Assembly (NCBI RefSeq): GCF_018861065.1
Contig: NZ_JAHKQO010000001.1
Span: 1 to 64,000 of the forward strand
Source: Paraglaciecola arctica
Lineage (GTDB): Bacteria > Pseudomonadota > Gammaproteobacteria > Enterobacterales > Alteromonadaceae
Length of the DNA stretch: 64,000 nt
Direction of reading: 5' to 3'
Shown here: in pieces, positions 24,903 through 34,362 of the stretch
Layout: each line of letters starts with the position of its first letter
How positions within the stretch are numbered: the first letter of the stretch is position 1
Position numbers and translations under genes: made by a program
Notes under the pieces: model-generated
The model's input: only the letters and a program-made list of their open reading frames with translations
Told to the model about the DNA's origin: nothing
Database searches by the model: none

Positions 24903-26489
24903 ATGGGGGCACAGTTTGCTCTTGCTGATTGGATTGTATTTGCAAGTTATGTAGGGTTACTTTTGGTCACCGGTTGGTACTTCAATCGTCAAAAGTCTGC
25001 CAATACTAAAGATTATTTTTTGGGCGGTAACCAAATGCCAGTTTGGTTGGTTGCGATATCTGTATTGGCTACATCGCAATCTGCTGCTACTTTTTTGGGC
25101 GGTCCAGACCAAGGTTATCGCTCAGACCTGTCTTATTTGGCAACCAATGTAGGGGCTTTTATCGCTGCTATTTTGGTGATGCGTTATTTTATCCCGCGAT
25201 TTTATGAAAACAAAGTCTCTACCGTTTATGAATTGCTAGAAAGTCAATTTGGCGAATCAGCCAAGAAACAGGCCGGATGTTTGTATTTATTTGGCAGAAT
25301 ATTTGCCAGCGGTGCGCGTCTTTATATGGCTGCAATCGCAGTCTCAATGATTTTATTCGGTGATATTGCTGCCGGTAGTGTCATTTCTGCCACTTTTATA
25401 CTGGTGGCTGTAGGGCTAGGGTATTCGGTTATTGGTGGCATCAGAACTGTTATTTACAGTGATGTGATCCAATGTGTGGTTTATGTCACCGCTGCGTTTT
25501 TAGTGATTTATTTCTTACTGGTTTCTATTCCTGCCGATTTCAGCGAAATATGGGCGGTGCTAGATAACCCTGGTGGCGATGAAAAGTCTAAGTTAACAAT
25601 TTTTAACTGGGCTCTGGATTTTAGTTCGGCGGGTGTATTTAACATGTGGTCGGCACTGACCGGGTTTGTATTATTAAATATTGCCGCTTTTGGTCTAGAC
25701 CAAGATATGACCCAGCGCGTTTTAACTTGTAAGAATGCTAAAGAAGGTGGGCGCTCTTTGTTGTTGTCAGTGGTGTTAGTGATCCCCGTGATGTTGTTGT
25801 TTATCGCCATTGGTCTTTTGCTTTATGTGTTTTACCAGCGCCCTGATTTGATGCTGGGCGGTGAAGCCGGCGCTGTAAATCAAACTTTTTCAGGAGAAAA
25901 AGTCACCATTTTTATGTATTACGTACTTAATGAGATGCCAGCCGGAGTGCGAGGTTTTGTGACTATTGGTGTAATTGCTGCCGCCCTTTCAACCTTAAAT
26001 TCTGGATTGAATTCAATGGCCTCAGTGTTAGTGCAGGATATTTATCGTCCTTGGACATTAAAACGAAAAAAACACCATTCAGATAAACATTTTGTGCGAG
26101 CAGGGCAAGTGGCCATGGCTAGCGTAGCATTAGTATTGGGTGCAATGGCTATTCTTTGCTATTTTTGGCAACAATTTAGTGACACACCTTTGCTTGCGTT
26201 TGCTTTAAGCGTGATGGTGTTTTCCTATAGTGGATTGCTGGGCGTATTTGCGGCGGCCATATTTACAAAACGAGGCAACCAAACCACAGTTTTATGGGCA
26301 CTAATATGTGGCTTTTGTGTTCCTTTAATTTTTCAACCTTATATTATTCAATCAGTATTGCCTGCGCAGCATCATTTTGATTTAGGCTTCACTTGGCAGT
26401 TATGTATTGGAACCTTTATTTCATTTTTAGTGTGTATTTCAGGGAAGAAACAATCAGATGAACAGCAACTCTCTAAGGTGATCGTATAA
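24903..26489 (+). CDS. Sodium:solute symporter, probable MurNAc/GlcNAc importer
   Basis: 528 residues with about 13 transmembrane segments. The family hallmarks are [12 protein letters not shown] near the N-terminus, [16 protein letters not shown] in the first broken helix, and [19 protein letters not shown] in the middle; [22 protein letters not shown] carries the serines of the second sodium site. Members move sugars, amino acids or sialic acid with sodium. The stop shares one base with the start of the kinase-etherase gene, so the imported molecule is very likely the sugar that enzyme acts on (MurNAc, perhaps also GlcNAc). It takes the place of the MurP phosphotransferase transporter, and this explains why a kinase is needed. 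Confidence 0.88.
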   Translation: MGAQFALADWIVFASYVGLLLVTGWYFNRQKSANTKDYFLGGNQMPVWLVAISVLATSQSAATFLGGPDQGYRSDLSYLATNVGAFIAAILVMRYFIPRFYENKVSTVYELLESQFGESAKKQAGCLYLFGRIFASGARLYMAAIAVSMILFGDIAAGSVISATFILVAVGLGYSVIGGIRTVIYSDVIQCVVYVTAAFLVIYFLLVSIPADFSEIWAVLDNPGGDEKSKLTIFNWALDFSSAGVFNMWSALTGFVLLNIAAFGLDQDMTQRVLTCKNAKEGGRSLLLSVVLVIPVMLLFIAIGLLLYVFYQRPDLMLGGEAGAVNQTFSGEKVTIFMYYVLNEMPAGVRGFVTIGVIAAALSTLNSGLNSMASVLVQDIYRPWTLKRKKHHSDKHFVRAGQVAMASVALVLGAMAILCYFWQQFSDTPLLAFALSVMVFSYSGLLGVFAAAIFTKRGNQTTVLWALICGFCVPLIFQPYIIQSVLPAQHHFDLGFTWQLCIGTFISFLVCISGKKQSDEQQLSKVIV

Positions 26490-28333
26490 TGTCGTGTGAA
26501 TATATTATTGGTGTCGATGGTGGCGGCACAAAAACTTACGGTCGTATTCAAAATTTACAAAGTGGCGAACAGTTTGAAGTAAAAGGTGGGCCGTCTTCGT
26601 TAACCAACGACTTTGATTCTGCTAGAGAGACCATTATCTCTATTCTATTACAATTGATGACGGCTTTTGATTGTAAGGCTGAACAGGTTTCAGTAGTGGT
26701 GGGAGTGGCAGGCGGAGGCGTTGCACATCAAGCCGAAAAGTTGCAGCATGTTATGCCGATTACATTTGCCTCATTGATGGTTTGCAATGACGCTAAAACC
26801 TCTTTGTACGGTGCCAACCATGCGGCACCAATTAGTGTTGTTGCTCTTGGTACGGGCTCGGTAGGGGCGCGGTTAGATGCAGATTATAACGAGCATTATT
26901 ATGGTGGTTGGGGATTTCCAATTGGAGACCACGGTGGCGGGGCACAATTGGGCTTTAGTGCGGTTCAAATCCTACTAGATGATTACGATAATGAAGGTAA
27001 ACCTGTAAGCTCACTATCGCAACAAGTGTTATCGCATATTGGTAAAAGCCAAGAGGATGTGGCGAATTGGCTGCGTAAAGCGTCGCCTAAAATGTTTGCT
27101 GAAATGTGCCCGATAGTATTTGATTTAGCCGATAGTTGTGATGCAGCGAAACAGGTAGTCGATAAACACACTCGGGCATGTGAAGCGCTAATTTTAACGA
27201 CTAGAAAAGAGTCACTATCTGCCGTTGTTTTATTGGGTGGTTTAGCTCAGCCTACGCTTAAATATCTATCACCCGAAATTGCTGAGTTTTGTGTTTTATC
27301 ATCCGGTACCGCCCTAGACGGTGCCTGTATTTTGGCGAAAAAGAATAGTGACAATGTACAATCAAAAGTAGATAACGATCACAGCGAATCGTCGAATCAA
27401 TTTACAGATGAAAGTGATTATTCATTATTAAATCAATTGGATAGCATGGTATCTGAAGGGCGTAATCCAGATACCATGGATATTGATTTGATGGACAGTA
27501 AACAAATTCTAACGCAAATTAATAATGAGGATCGAAAAGTCCCATTAGCGATAGAAAAATGTATTGAACCCATTAGTGAAGCAGTTGAAGCCGTTGTGGA
27601 AGCGTTTAAGGTGGGTGGTCGACTTGTGTATATCGGTGCTGGTACAAGTGGACGGTTGGGGATCTTAGATGCGGTTGAATGTCCGCCAACCTTTAGTATT
27701 CCATCAGAACAAGTCGTTGGGCTAATCGCAGGTGGCAATAAGGCGATTCTTAAAGCGGTAGAAGGAGCAGAGGATGATCCGCAAATGGGCATTGATGATC
27801 TTAAGCATATTCAATTCTGTGACAAAGATGTATTAGTGGGAATTGCTGCAAGTGGCCGCACCCCTTATGTCATTGGTTCCTTGGACTATGCCAAGAGCAT
27901 AGGGGCGAAAACTGTCAGTCTGAGTTGTAACCCAGGTTCTGAGATAGACAAACATGCCGACATTGCTATTTGTCCAGTGGTAGGCCCCGAAGTCTTGACT
28001 GGTTCTACTCGAATGAAATCCGGTACTGCACAAAAATTAGTATTAAATATGATCACTACCGCCAGTATGATCCGTTCAGGAAAAAGTTACGAGAATTTGA
28101 TGGTTGATGTCAGTGCCAGCAATAAGAAATTACATATGCGAGCAATTCGTATTGTGATGCAGGCAACGCAGGTTGACGCCTATACCGCAGAACAAGCGTT
28201 GAAAAAGACTAACTTTATGGTAAAGCTTTCTATCTTGCATATTTTAACGGGTGTTGAGCCACATTTAGGACGAAAAATCTTGCAACAAAATGACGGTTTT
28301 TTGCGTCGTTCTGTGGCGGCTTTAAATACCTAG
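26489..28333 (+). CDS. murQ: Fusion: BadF-type amino-sugar kinase (MurK-like) and MurNAc-6-P etherase MurQ
   Basis: 614 residues. Residues 1-~285 are a BadF/BadG-type kinase: the phosphate loop GVDGGGTKT (8-15), [10 protein letters not shown] and a C-terminal [11 protein letters not shown]. This family includes GlcNAc kinase and the clostridial MurNAc kinase MurK. After an acidic linker (~286-310), residues ~311-614 are a complete Mur[10 protein letters not shown] (383-391), [10 protein letters not shown] with the catalytic glutamate, and [13 protein letters not shown]. MurQ splits MurNAc-6-phosphate to GlcNAc-6-phosphate and lactate. The two domains catalyse consecutive steps on MurNAc, so the fusion makes a single-chain route. 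Cytoplasmic. Substrate of the kinase half is inferred from the partner. Confidence 0.92.
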   Translation: MSCEYIIGVDGGGTKTYGRIQNLQSGEQFEVKGGPSSLTNDFDSARETIISILLQLMTAFDCKAEQVSVVVGVAGGGVAHQAEKLQHVMPITFASLMVCNDAKTSLYGANHAAPISVVALGTGSVGARLDADYNEHYYGGWGFPIGDHGGGAQLGFSAVQILLDDYDNEGKPVSSLSQQVLSHIGKSQEDVANWLRKASPKMFAEMCPIVFDLADSCDAAKQVVDKHTRACEALILTTRKESLSAVVLLGGLAQPTLKYLSPEIAEFCVLSSGTALDGACILAKKNSDNVQSKVDNDHSESSNQFTDESDYSLLNQLDSMVSEGRNPDTMDIDLMDSKQILTQINNEDRKVPLAIEKCIEPISEAVEAVVEAFKVGGRLVYIGAGTSGRLGILDAVECPPTFSIPSEQVVGLIAGGNKAILKAVEGAEDDPQMGIDDLKHIQFCDKDVLVGIAASGRTPYVIGSLDYAKSIGAKTVSLSCNPGSEIDKHADIAICPVVGPEVLTGSTRMKSGTAQKLVLNMITTASMIRSGKSYENLMVDVSASNKKLHMRAIRIVMQATQVDAYTAEQALKKTNFMVKLSILHILTGVEPHLGRKILQQNDGFLRRSVAALNT

Positions 28334-28370
28334 GATTAGCGCGGTCAATTTTACTTTATTAAAAACGAGC

Positions 28371-29600
28371 ATGAATATGAATCAACAGTGTGTCGCGTCC
28401 AAAGTTATCATCCTTAAGTTTGCGTTTATGGTTATTGCACTATGGTGTTTGTCGCAAAGCACTGATGCAACAGCTAAGGTTATTCATGCATCGCAAGTAG
28501 GGGCTGCGCAAACTGCTAGGTATTTCCCACAGCTACAAGGCAAACGAATTGGTGTAGTGGTTAATCAAACCTCGACTATTGGTGAGGTGCATCTAGTTGA
28601 TTTTTTGCGAAAAAACGACTTCAATGTGACTGCTATTTTTGCACCCGAGCACGGTTTTCGCGGAAATCATGGTGCGGGTGAGATCGTTAAATCAAGTGTC
28701 GACCCGGTGACTGGAATTAATATCGTGTCGATTTATGGTAAAGACAAAAAACCTGCAGATGAAATCATGTCGCAACTTGATGTGATTATTTTTGATATTC
28801 AAGATGTAGGCGTGCGTTTTTATACTTACATAAGCTCAATGCATTATATGATGCAGGCTGCCTCAGAAAATGAGGTGGAGTTTTTAGTGCTAGATCGCCC
28901 CAATCCTAATATCGCCTATGTCGACGGTCCTATTCTTGAAGATGCGTTTCGTTCATTTGTAGGAATGCATCCCATTCCTCTTAGTCATGGTATGACAGTG
29001 GGAGAATTAGCGCTGATGATCCTCGGTGAAGGATGGTTGAGTATCAATTCAACACTCGCTGACTTTGACTACGACTTAAAGTTAACCGTGATCCCAGTAA
29101 AGGAATACGAAAGAAAAGATACTTATATACTGCCGATTGCTCCTAGCCCTAACTTGCCTAACGCTCAAGCCATTGCACTGTATCCGTCTCTGTGTCTATT
29201 TGAGGCGACACCTATAAGTATAGGAAGGGGGACACCATACCCCTTTCAAGTAGTGGGGCATGATAAAGTCAATATTGGACATTTTCAGTTTACGCCAATT
29301 GCTATTAGTGGCGTGACAAACAATCCTAAACTACAAGGTGTTCAAGTTACCGGGCAAGATCTTAGAACTGCCAGTATTCAAGGTTTTGATTTGAATGTAT
29401 TTTATCAGTGGTATCAAGCTTTTAAACAGCAAGACGCAACGTTTTTTGAACGCGCGTCGTTTATGGATAAGTTGAGTGGTACAGACAAGCTCAGAAAAGC
29501 CATGTTATCAGGTCAGGCGCTACAGACCATTCAATATTCTTGGCAAGCAGACTTAGTCTCTTTTAAACAGCAACGGGCGCCGTATTTGTTATATAAGTAA
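28371..29600 (+). CDS. namZ: Exo-beta-N-acetylmuramidase NamZ (DUF1343, GH171)
   Basis: 409 residues with a signal peptide likely cut after A35 (TDATA). The DUF1343 core is clear: GKRIGVVVNQTSTIG, AIFAPEHGFRG with conserved Glu-His, FDIQDVGVRFYTYISSMHY, FLVLDRPNPN and a C-terminal GRGTPYPFQVVG. NamZ of Bacillus subtilis and Tannerella removes MurNAc from the non-reducing end of murein glycans whose peptides have been removed. Here it would alternate with NagZ in the periplasm. It follows the kinase-etherase gene by 37 bases, so the enzyme that frees MurNAc and those that import and use it are made together. Confidence 0.92.
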   Translation: MNMNQQCVASKVIILKFAFMVIALWCLSQSTDATAKVIHASQVGAAQTARYFPQLQGKRIGVVVNQTSTIGEVHLVDFLRKNDFNVTAIFAPEHGFRGNHGAGEIVKSSVDPVTGINIVSIYGKDKKPADEIMSQLDVIIFDIQDVGVRFYTYISSMHYMMQAASENEVEFLVLDRPNPNIAYVDGPILEDAFRSFVGMHPIPLSHGMTVGELALMILGEGWLSINSTLADFDYDLKLTVIPVKEYERKDTYILPIAPSPNLPNAQAIALYPSLCLFEATPISIGRGTPYPFQVVGHDKVNIGHFQFTPIAISGVTNNPKLQGVQVTGQDLRTASIQGFDLNVFYQWYQAFKQQDATFFERASFMDKLSGTDKLRKAMLSGQALQTIQYSWQADLVSFKQQRAPYLLYK

Positions 29601-29969
29601 CTCAGGTTAAGCAATATTTAGCCGGTTAACTTCTTTTACATATAAACAGATACAGTGTGACTGTTTGTGCTGCAATATTATCAATATTATTATAAGTGCT
29701 ATTAACAGAACTGGATGATTTAGGGTGTATATTCGCCTAAAATGCAGTTAAAAATAGATAACATCCTAAAACACTCTTTTTAAACGGCTCTTCGTTTTAC
29801 CCATCACTATTGTTGTATTATGTAAAAAACACAGCTTAAGATGTGGGTTTAAACGTGTCTGTCTGGTTAAAAGTTAGCCTGTCGAGGTGAGATATCACGA
29901 GTTTCAGTATGGTTTTGCAATGTAATCCTTTATGCTCTGGTTTATAGATAGTATTGTTCACAGATAAAT
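29601..29969. other. Intergenic stretch after namZ
   Basis: About 370 AT-rich bases with no convincing gene. I see no strong terminator after namZ. Confidence 0.4.
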
Positions 29970-30203
29970 ATGCTCCTGCTCAAAGGAAAAACCAAACAAT
30001 CTGAGATTGAAAAAACTGTCACCGAGATGCCAGTTAGCTGTCGTTGTGGTGGTAAACCCACTAAACCATTGGCAATTGCTAACTGTCAAAACAGATGGGT
30101 GATTCGATGCCAGATTAAACAGTGTTATGCGTATAATATTGGACAAGGATTAGCTGACACGATCCAAGGTTGGAATAGACTCAGTACACATTTTTACCGT
30201 TAG
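29970..30203 (+). CDS. Small zinc-ribbon protein (Lar-like)
   Basis: 77 residues. Two cysteine pairs (SCRCGG and CQIKQC) with an extra cysteine before the second, followed by a final IQGWNRLS, match the layout of the Lar/restriction-alleviation-like zinc ribbon (CxCGG, RCxxxxC, WN). Such small proteins are often of phage origin, but function outside phages is unknown. It ends 18 bases before uvrY and may be co-transcribed. The identification rests on motif layout only. Confidence 0.55.
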   Translation: MLLLKGKTKQSEIEKTVTEMPVSCRCGGKPTKPLAIANCQNRWVIRCQIKQCYAYNIGQGLADTIQGWNRLSTHFYR

Positions 30204-30221
30204 AATTAAAGAGATCTTACC

Positions 30222-30866
30222 TTGATTAAACTGCTATTAGTTGATGACCATGAATTAGTCAGAACCGGTATTCGCCGTATTTTAGAAGACGTAGATAACT
30301 TTAATGTTGTAGGCGAAGCCACCAATGGTGAAGATGCGGTTAAATATTGTCGTAATAATGCACCAGACATAGTGTTAATGGATATGAGCATGCCGGGGAT
30401 TGGTGGCTTGGAAGCCACTAAACAAATTTTACGATTCTCTGAAAATACCCGAGTCATAGTGTTATCAGTTCACAAAGAAAACCCTATTCCGGCTAAAGTC
30501 ATGCAAATGGGGGCGTTTGGTTATTTGACTAAAGACTCTGATCCACAAGAAATGATCAAAGCCATCTATAAAGTGGCGGCGGGTCAAAAGTATGTCTCCC
30601 CCGACATCGCTCAACAGATTGCTCTAGGGCAGCTTAACTTAAACGATAGCAATCCTTTCGATCAATTGTCAGAGCGAGAGCTAGAAATTACCTTAATGTT
30701 GACCAAAGGGGCCAAAGTACCAGATATTGCGGTTTCTCTGAACATCAGCGCTAAAACAGTGAATACCTATCGTTATCGAATGTTTGAAAAACTCAAGGTG
30801 AGTACTGACGTTGAGCTGACCCATCTAGCATTGAGAAATAAACTTATTTCATCAGATCATTTGTAA
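30222..30866 (+). CDS. uvrY: Response regulator UvrY/GacA (LuxR family)
   Basis: 214 residues. A receiver domain with phosphorylation site D54 (VLMDMSMPG) is followed by a LuxR-type helix-turn-helix (about 145-205; LSERELEITLMLTKGAKVPDIAVSLNISAKTVNTYRYRMFEKL). The start is a TTG at 30222: it gives the exact family N-terminus MIKLLLVDDHELVRTGIRRIL, and an AGAG site lies upstream. UvrY is the partner of the BarA sensor and switches on small RNAs that sequester CsrA. The uvrY-uvrC-pgsA order is conserved in gammaproteobacteria. Confidence 0.96.
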   Translation: MIKLLLVDDHELVRTGIRRILEDVDNFNVVGEATNGEDAVKYCRNNAPDIVLMDMSMPGIGGLEATKQILRFSENTRVIVLSVHKENPIPAKVMQMGAFGYLTKDSDPQEMIKAIYKVAAGQKYVSPDIAQQIALGQLNLNDSNPFDQLSERELEITLMLTKGAKVPDIAVSLNISAKTVNTYRYRMFEKLKVSTDVELTHLALRNKLISSDHL

Positions 30867-30880
30867 ATCTACCTATTGTA

Positions 30881-32713
30881 ATGAGTATCAGTCCAGACGA
30901 ATCATTTGATTACCAAGCCTTTCTTAAAAACCTGACTAACCAACCAGGTGTTTATCGCATGTATAATCACAACGAGGATGTGATTTATGTAGGCAAAGCC
31001 AAAAACTTAAAGAAACGTGTGGCGAGTTATTTTCGTAGCAACGTCGACAGCATTAAAACTCGGTCGTTAGTTAAACAAATCCGCAATATGGATGTCACCG
31101 TAGTTCATAGTGAAGCAGAAGCGTTTATTCTCGAAAATAACTACATAAAAAAATACAAACCTCGTTACAACGTATTACTTAGAGATGACAAGTCCTATCC
31201 CTTTATCTTTTTATCTGATCATTTACACCCTCGATTAAGCAATCACCGTGGCCCCAAAAAGCTCAAGGGCGAGTATTTTGGACCTTATCCTAGTGCTTGG
31301 GCCGTGCGCGAGAGTTTAAGCACTATGCAACGATTGTTTCCTATTCGCCAATGTGAAGACAGCTATTACCGCGCACGCACCCGACCTTGTTTACAATATC
31401 AATTACAACGCTGTGCAGGCCCCTGTGTTGAGGGGTTAGTGACTGATGAAGAATATTCACAACAAGTGCAATTTGCGCGACTATTTTTAAAAGGCAAAAA
31501 TAAACAGGTGATTGACTCTTTGGTCACTAAAATGGAACAAGCTAGTAGCGAACTTAGGTTTGAAGCCGCAGCGCGTTATCGTGACCAGATTGGTGCTTTA
31601 AACAAGGTGCAAGAGCAACAGTGGGTCAGTGGTAATCAACAAGAGATGGATGTGTTTGGTTTTGCATATCGCAATGGTATAGCCAGCATTCAAGGACTGT
31701 TTATACGCGACAATAAATTACTTGGAAGTAAAAGTTTTCATCCTAAAGTGCCCGCAGAGTCGAGTGACGCTGAAGTGTTTCAATCTTTTATCTTACAGTT
31801 TTATCTTGCTGGCAATAAAATCATTCCACAGCAAATAGTGATCCCATGTGAATTAGACGAACAATCTGCTATTGAGGCATTGTTAACAAAAGAAGCGGCT
31901 CGTAAGATTCAATTTTATAAAGGTGTACGTGACGAAAAACGCCGCTATCTTGACCTAGCCAACACTAATGCTGAAACTGCATTAGAATCCAAACAGAGTC
32001 ACCAAAAGTCGGTATTTGCCCGCTATATTGAATTAGAACAAATTTTAGAGTTTGAGCAGCCTATACAACGTATGGAGTGTTTTGATATCAGCCACACGTC
32101 TGGGCAACAAACTGTCGCATCATGTGTGGTGTTTAATAGGGAAGGGCCTTATAAAACCGATTACCGACGCTACAATATTGAAGGGATTACACCAGGGGAC
32201 GATTACGCCGCTATGGCGCAAGCACTAGAACGACGCTATCGAGATGTAAAAGACCCGAGTAAAATCCCCGATATTTTATTTATTGACGGCGGAAAAGGGC
32301 AACTCACTCAAGCCGAGACTTACTTCAATGATTGGAAACAACCCAAAAAACCCACTTTGATAGGTGTAGCGAAGGGAACTAGCCGCAAAGCTGGCTTAGA
32401 AACCCTTATAATGGCGGGCAGTCGTGCCACTATTCCGATGGCAGCAGATTGCGCGGCTTTACATTTAATACAACATATTCGTGATGAAGCGCACCGTTTC
32501 GCAATAGCAGGGCACAGGCAAAGACGTAAAAAGGAGAAAAACACTTCTAAACTGCAGTCTATTCCAGGAGTAGGGGCAAAACGAAGGCAAAGCCTTCTCA
32601 AGTATATGGGAGGTTTGCATGGCGTATTACAAGCAAGTAAAGGTGAAATTGCTAACGTACCAGGAATTAGCGAAGAGCTAGCTGAGACTATTTACGATCA
32701 TATTCACAATTGA
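30881..32713 (+). CDS. uvrC: Excinuclease ABC subunit C (UvrC)
   Basis: 610 residues, full length. It makes both incisions around a DNA lesion once UvrA and UvrB have marked it. An N-terminal GIY-YIG nuclease (about 20-100; PGVYRMY, VIYVGKAKNLKKRV), a cysteine cluster (RPCLQYQLQRCAGPC), a UVR motif near 205-240, the RNase H-like endonuclease domain (FDISHTSGQQTVASCVVF, LFIDGGKGQL) and a C-terminal pair of helix-hairpin-helix motifs (IPGVGAKRRQSLL, VPGISEELAETI) are all present. Fourteen bases separate it from uvrY. Confidence 0.97.
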   Translation: MSISPDESFDYQAFLKNLTNQPGVYRMYNHNEDVIYVGKAKNLKKRVASYFRSNVDSIKTRSLVKQIRNMDVTVVHSEAEAFILENNYIKKYKPRYNVLLRDDKSYPFIFLSDHLHPRLSNHRGPKKLKGEYFGPYPSAWAVRESLSTMQRLFPIRQCEDSYYRARTRPCLQYQLQRCAGPCVEGLVTDEEYSQQVQFARLFLKGKNKQVIDSLVTKMEQASSELRFEAAARYRDQIGALNKVQEQQWVSGNQQEMDVFGFAYRNGIASIQGLFIRDNKLLGSKSFHPKVPAESSDAEVFQSFILQFYLAGNKIIPQQIVIPCELDEQSAIEALLTKEAARKIQFYKGVRDEKRRYLDLANTNAETALESKQSHQKSVFARYIELEQILEFEQPIQRMECFDISHTSGQQTVASCVVFNREGPYKTDYRRYNIEGITPGDDYAAMAQALERRYRDVKDPSKIPDILFIDGGKGQLTQAETYFNDWKQPKKPTLIGVAKGTSRKAGLETLIMAGSRATIPMAADCAALHLIQHIRDEAHRFAIAGHRQRRKKEKNTSKLQSIPGVGAKRRQSLLKYMGGLHGVLQASKGEIANVPGISEELAETIYDHIHN

Positions 32714-32792
32714 GCTTTGAAATAATCCGCTGCATGTGGGTTAATAGTCTCGAATTAAAACCTAAACCGATTACAGGAAATACAAAGATTAA

Positions 32793-33356
32793 ATGTGGAC
32801 TATTCCTAATATCATTACCATTGTCAGAGTGTTGCTTATACCCGTATTTGTTGTTGTCTATTTTTTAGAATGGAAATGGGCACATCAAGCGGGAGCATTT
32901 ATTTTTTGGTTTGCCGCAATAACCGACTGGTTTGACGGTTACCTCGCTAGAAAACTAAATCAAACTACGGCATTTGGCGCATTTTTGGACCCAGTGGCCG
33001 ACAAGTTAATTGTTGCCGCCGCATTGTTACTCATTACCCATAGTTATGACGATATATGGATAACCATTCCCGCCATATTATTAATGTCTCGGGAAATATA
33101 TATTTCAGCGCTTCGAGAATGGATGGGTCAACAAGGCAAACAAGATCTGGTCAAAGTGTCATTTGCGGGTAAAGCTAAAACCATGGCGCAAATGTTAGCG
33201 TTAATTGGTCTGTTGTCAGAAATGGAATATTTTATGGGGATCAGAATTTATTGGGTGTCTTTGGGATATATTTTATTATATTTTGCGGCAGTGCTGTCAT
33301 TTTGGTCGATGCTGGTTTACACCAAAGCGGCATGGGACGATCAAAAAAATACGTAG
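32793..33356 (+). CDS. pgsA: CDP-diacylglycerol-glycerol-3-phosphate 3-phosphatidyltransferase
   Basis: 187 residues with four or five transmembrane segments. The CDP-alcohol phosphotransferase signature is intact: DWFDGYLARKLNQTTAFGAF then LDPVADK. The enzyme makes phosphatidylglycerol phosphate, the committed step to phosphatidylglycerol and cardiolipin, in the inner membrane. Typical N-terminus (MWTIPNIITIVRVLLIPVFV). It follows uvrC in the conserved order. Confidence 0.96.
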   Translation: MWTIPNIITIVRVLLIPVFVVVYFLEWKWAHQAGAFIFWFAAITDWFDGYLARKLNQTTAFGAFLDPVADKLIVAAALLLITHSYDDIWITIPAILLMSREIYISALREWMGQQGKQDLVKVSFAGKAKTMAQMLALIGLLSEMEYFMGIRIYWVSLGYILLYFAAVLSFWSMLVYTKAAWDDQKNT

Positions 33357-33443
33357 TTAGACATTAATTTTGGAGGTTTTGATTAAAATTAGCGCGTTTA
33401 AGTCAAAATTCAATCAGTCAGTTCAAAAACCTAATTTTTATTG

Positions 33444-33471
33444 TTGACACATAATACTTTGAATGTAGAAT
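33444..33471 (+). promoter_or_regulatory. Promoter of the Gly-Cys-Leu tRNA operon
   Basis: TTGACA (33444-33449) and TAGAAT (33466-33471) are 16 bases apart, about 90 bases before tRNA-Gly. Confidence 0.7.
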
Positions 33472-33559
33472 GCAGCCTCAGTTTTAGGGAGTCAAGCGAA
33501 ACACTAGCAAGACAACTTAATCTGAAACAAGTTAGCAATAACTTAAAGAAGTAAAAAGT

Positions 33560-33634
33560 GCGGGAATAGCTCAGTGGTAGAGCACAACCTTGCCAAGGTT
33601 GGGGTCGCGAGTTCGAATCTCGTTTCCCGCTCCA
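33560..33634 (+). tRNA. tRNA-Gly (GCC)
   Basis: Acceptor GCGGGAA paired with TTCCCGC, anticodon loop TTGCCAA, T loop GTTCGAAT and encoded CCA. First of three tRNAs after pgsA, an arrangement conserved in gammaproteobacteria (glyW-cysT-leuZ in E. coli). Confidence 0.97.
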
Positions 33635-33704
33635 AGTTCTTTATTTAATTGAAGAATTTGCGTAAAATAGAGATAATTATTTTACAACACGTATATAGCG
33701 GAAT

Positions 33705-33778
33705 GGCGGAATGGCAGAATGGCTATGCAGCGGATTGCAAATCCGTGTATCTCGGTTCGACTCCGGGTTCCGCCTCCA
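33705..33778 (+). tRNA. tRNA-Cys (GCA)
   Basis: Acceptor GGCGGAA/TTCCGCC, anticodon stem-loop GGATTGCAAATCC with GCA, T loop GTTCGACT and encoded CCA; 74 nt. Confidence 0.97.
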
Positions 33779-33824
33779 TGTACATTAGCAATACCAGCTT
33801 GTAGCAATACAAGTACCTCTCGAT

Positions 33825-33911
33825 GCCCGGGTGGTGAAATTGGTAGACACAAGGGATTTAAAATCCCTCGTTCGTAAGGACGTGCCGGTTCAAGTCCGGC
33901 CCTGGGCACCA
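33825..33911 (+). tRNA. tRNA-Leu (UAA)
   Basis: An 87-nt class II tRNA. Acceptor GCCCGGG/CCTGGGC with one G-U pair, anticodon loop TTTAAAA (UAA), variable arm CGTTCGTAAGGACG and encoded CCA. Confidence 0.97.
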
Positions 33912-34362
33912 TTTCTTGATTTCCTTGAATCAAGGAAACAATATGTACACTTTTCTAGTTCAGACTAATACTTCAAATATTTTTAAATCTCTATTAATTG
34001 TTTCGTTAATTCCAAAGCTATTCGTTTCTTTTATCATTATTCGCAATCTATTTACCCCCAAGCATTAGTTGGTGGAATAGCAAATCGCCAAAGCTAACAA
34101 TTAATTGGAAACACGTTTTGCCATAGTACTGTTCTTGTTGCAACCTCCTGATTCTATAGAAAGTATATCTACCTGCAGATCGCACAGTGATTTGAAATGA
34201 TAGAAATGAGGCAAGAAAAGGGGGGATGGTGATAGTTTGTATACCAAGGCGTCAACGTCGAAATAGTGAAATTCTTCTCAACGATATTACTCAATCAACG
34301 CTATAGCGATACATTTCGGCTAGCCGGTAATATATCGCTACAGCTTGATTTAGAGTTTTGTT
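33912..34362. other. Intergenic stretch with two inverted repeats
   Basis: No gene is seen. A small hairpin TTTCCTTG/CAAGGAAA follows tRNA-Leu (33920-33938) but lacks a T run. At 34304-34340, TAGCGATA and TATCGCTA flank an inner palindrome CGGCTAGCCG (34317-34326), a nested symmetrical element just past the end of the leftward gene. It could end that transcript or be a dispersed repeat. Confidence 0.45.

Noticed and set aside
33692-33720. Short GCGGAATG tandem next to tRNA-Cys
   Set aside because: Two copies only, explained by the tRNA 5' end; not an attachment site, as no element is inserted there.
33682-33933. Minus-strand open frame across the three-tRNA region
   Set aside because: It is the antisense of tRNA-Cys and tRNA-Leu. 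Such 'GLEPARP...' peptides are a known annotation artefact at tRNA loci.
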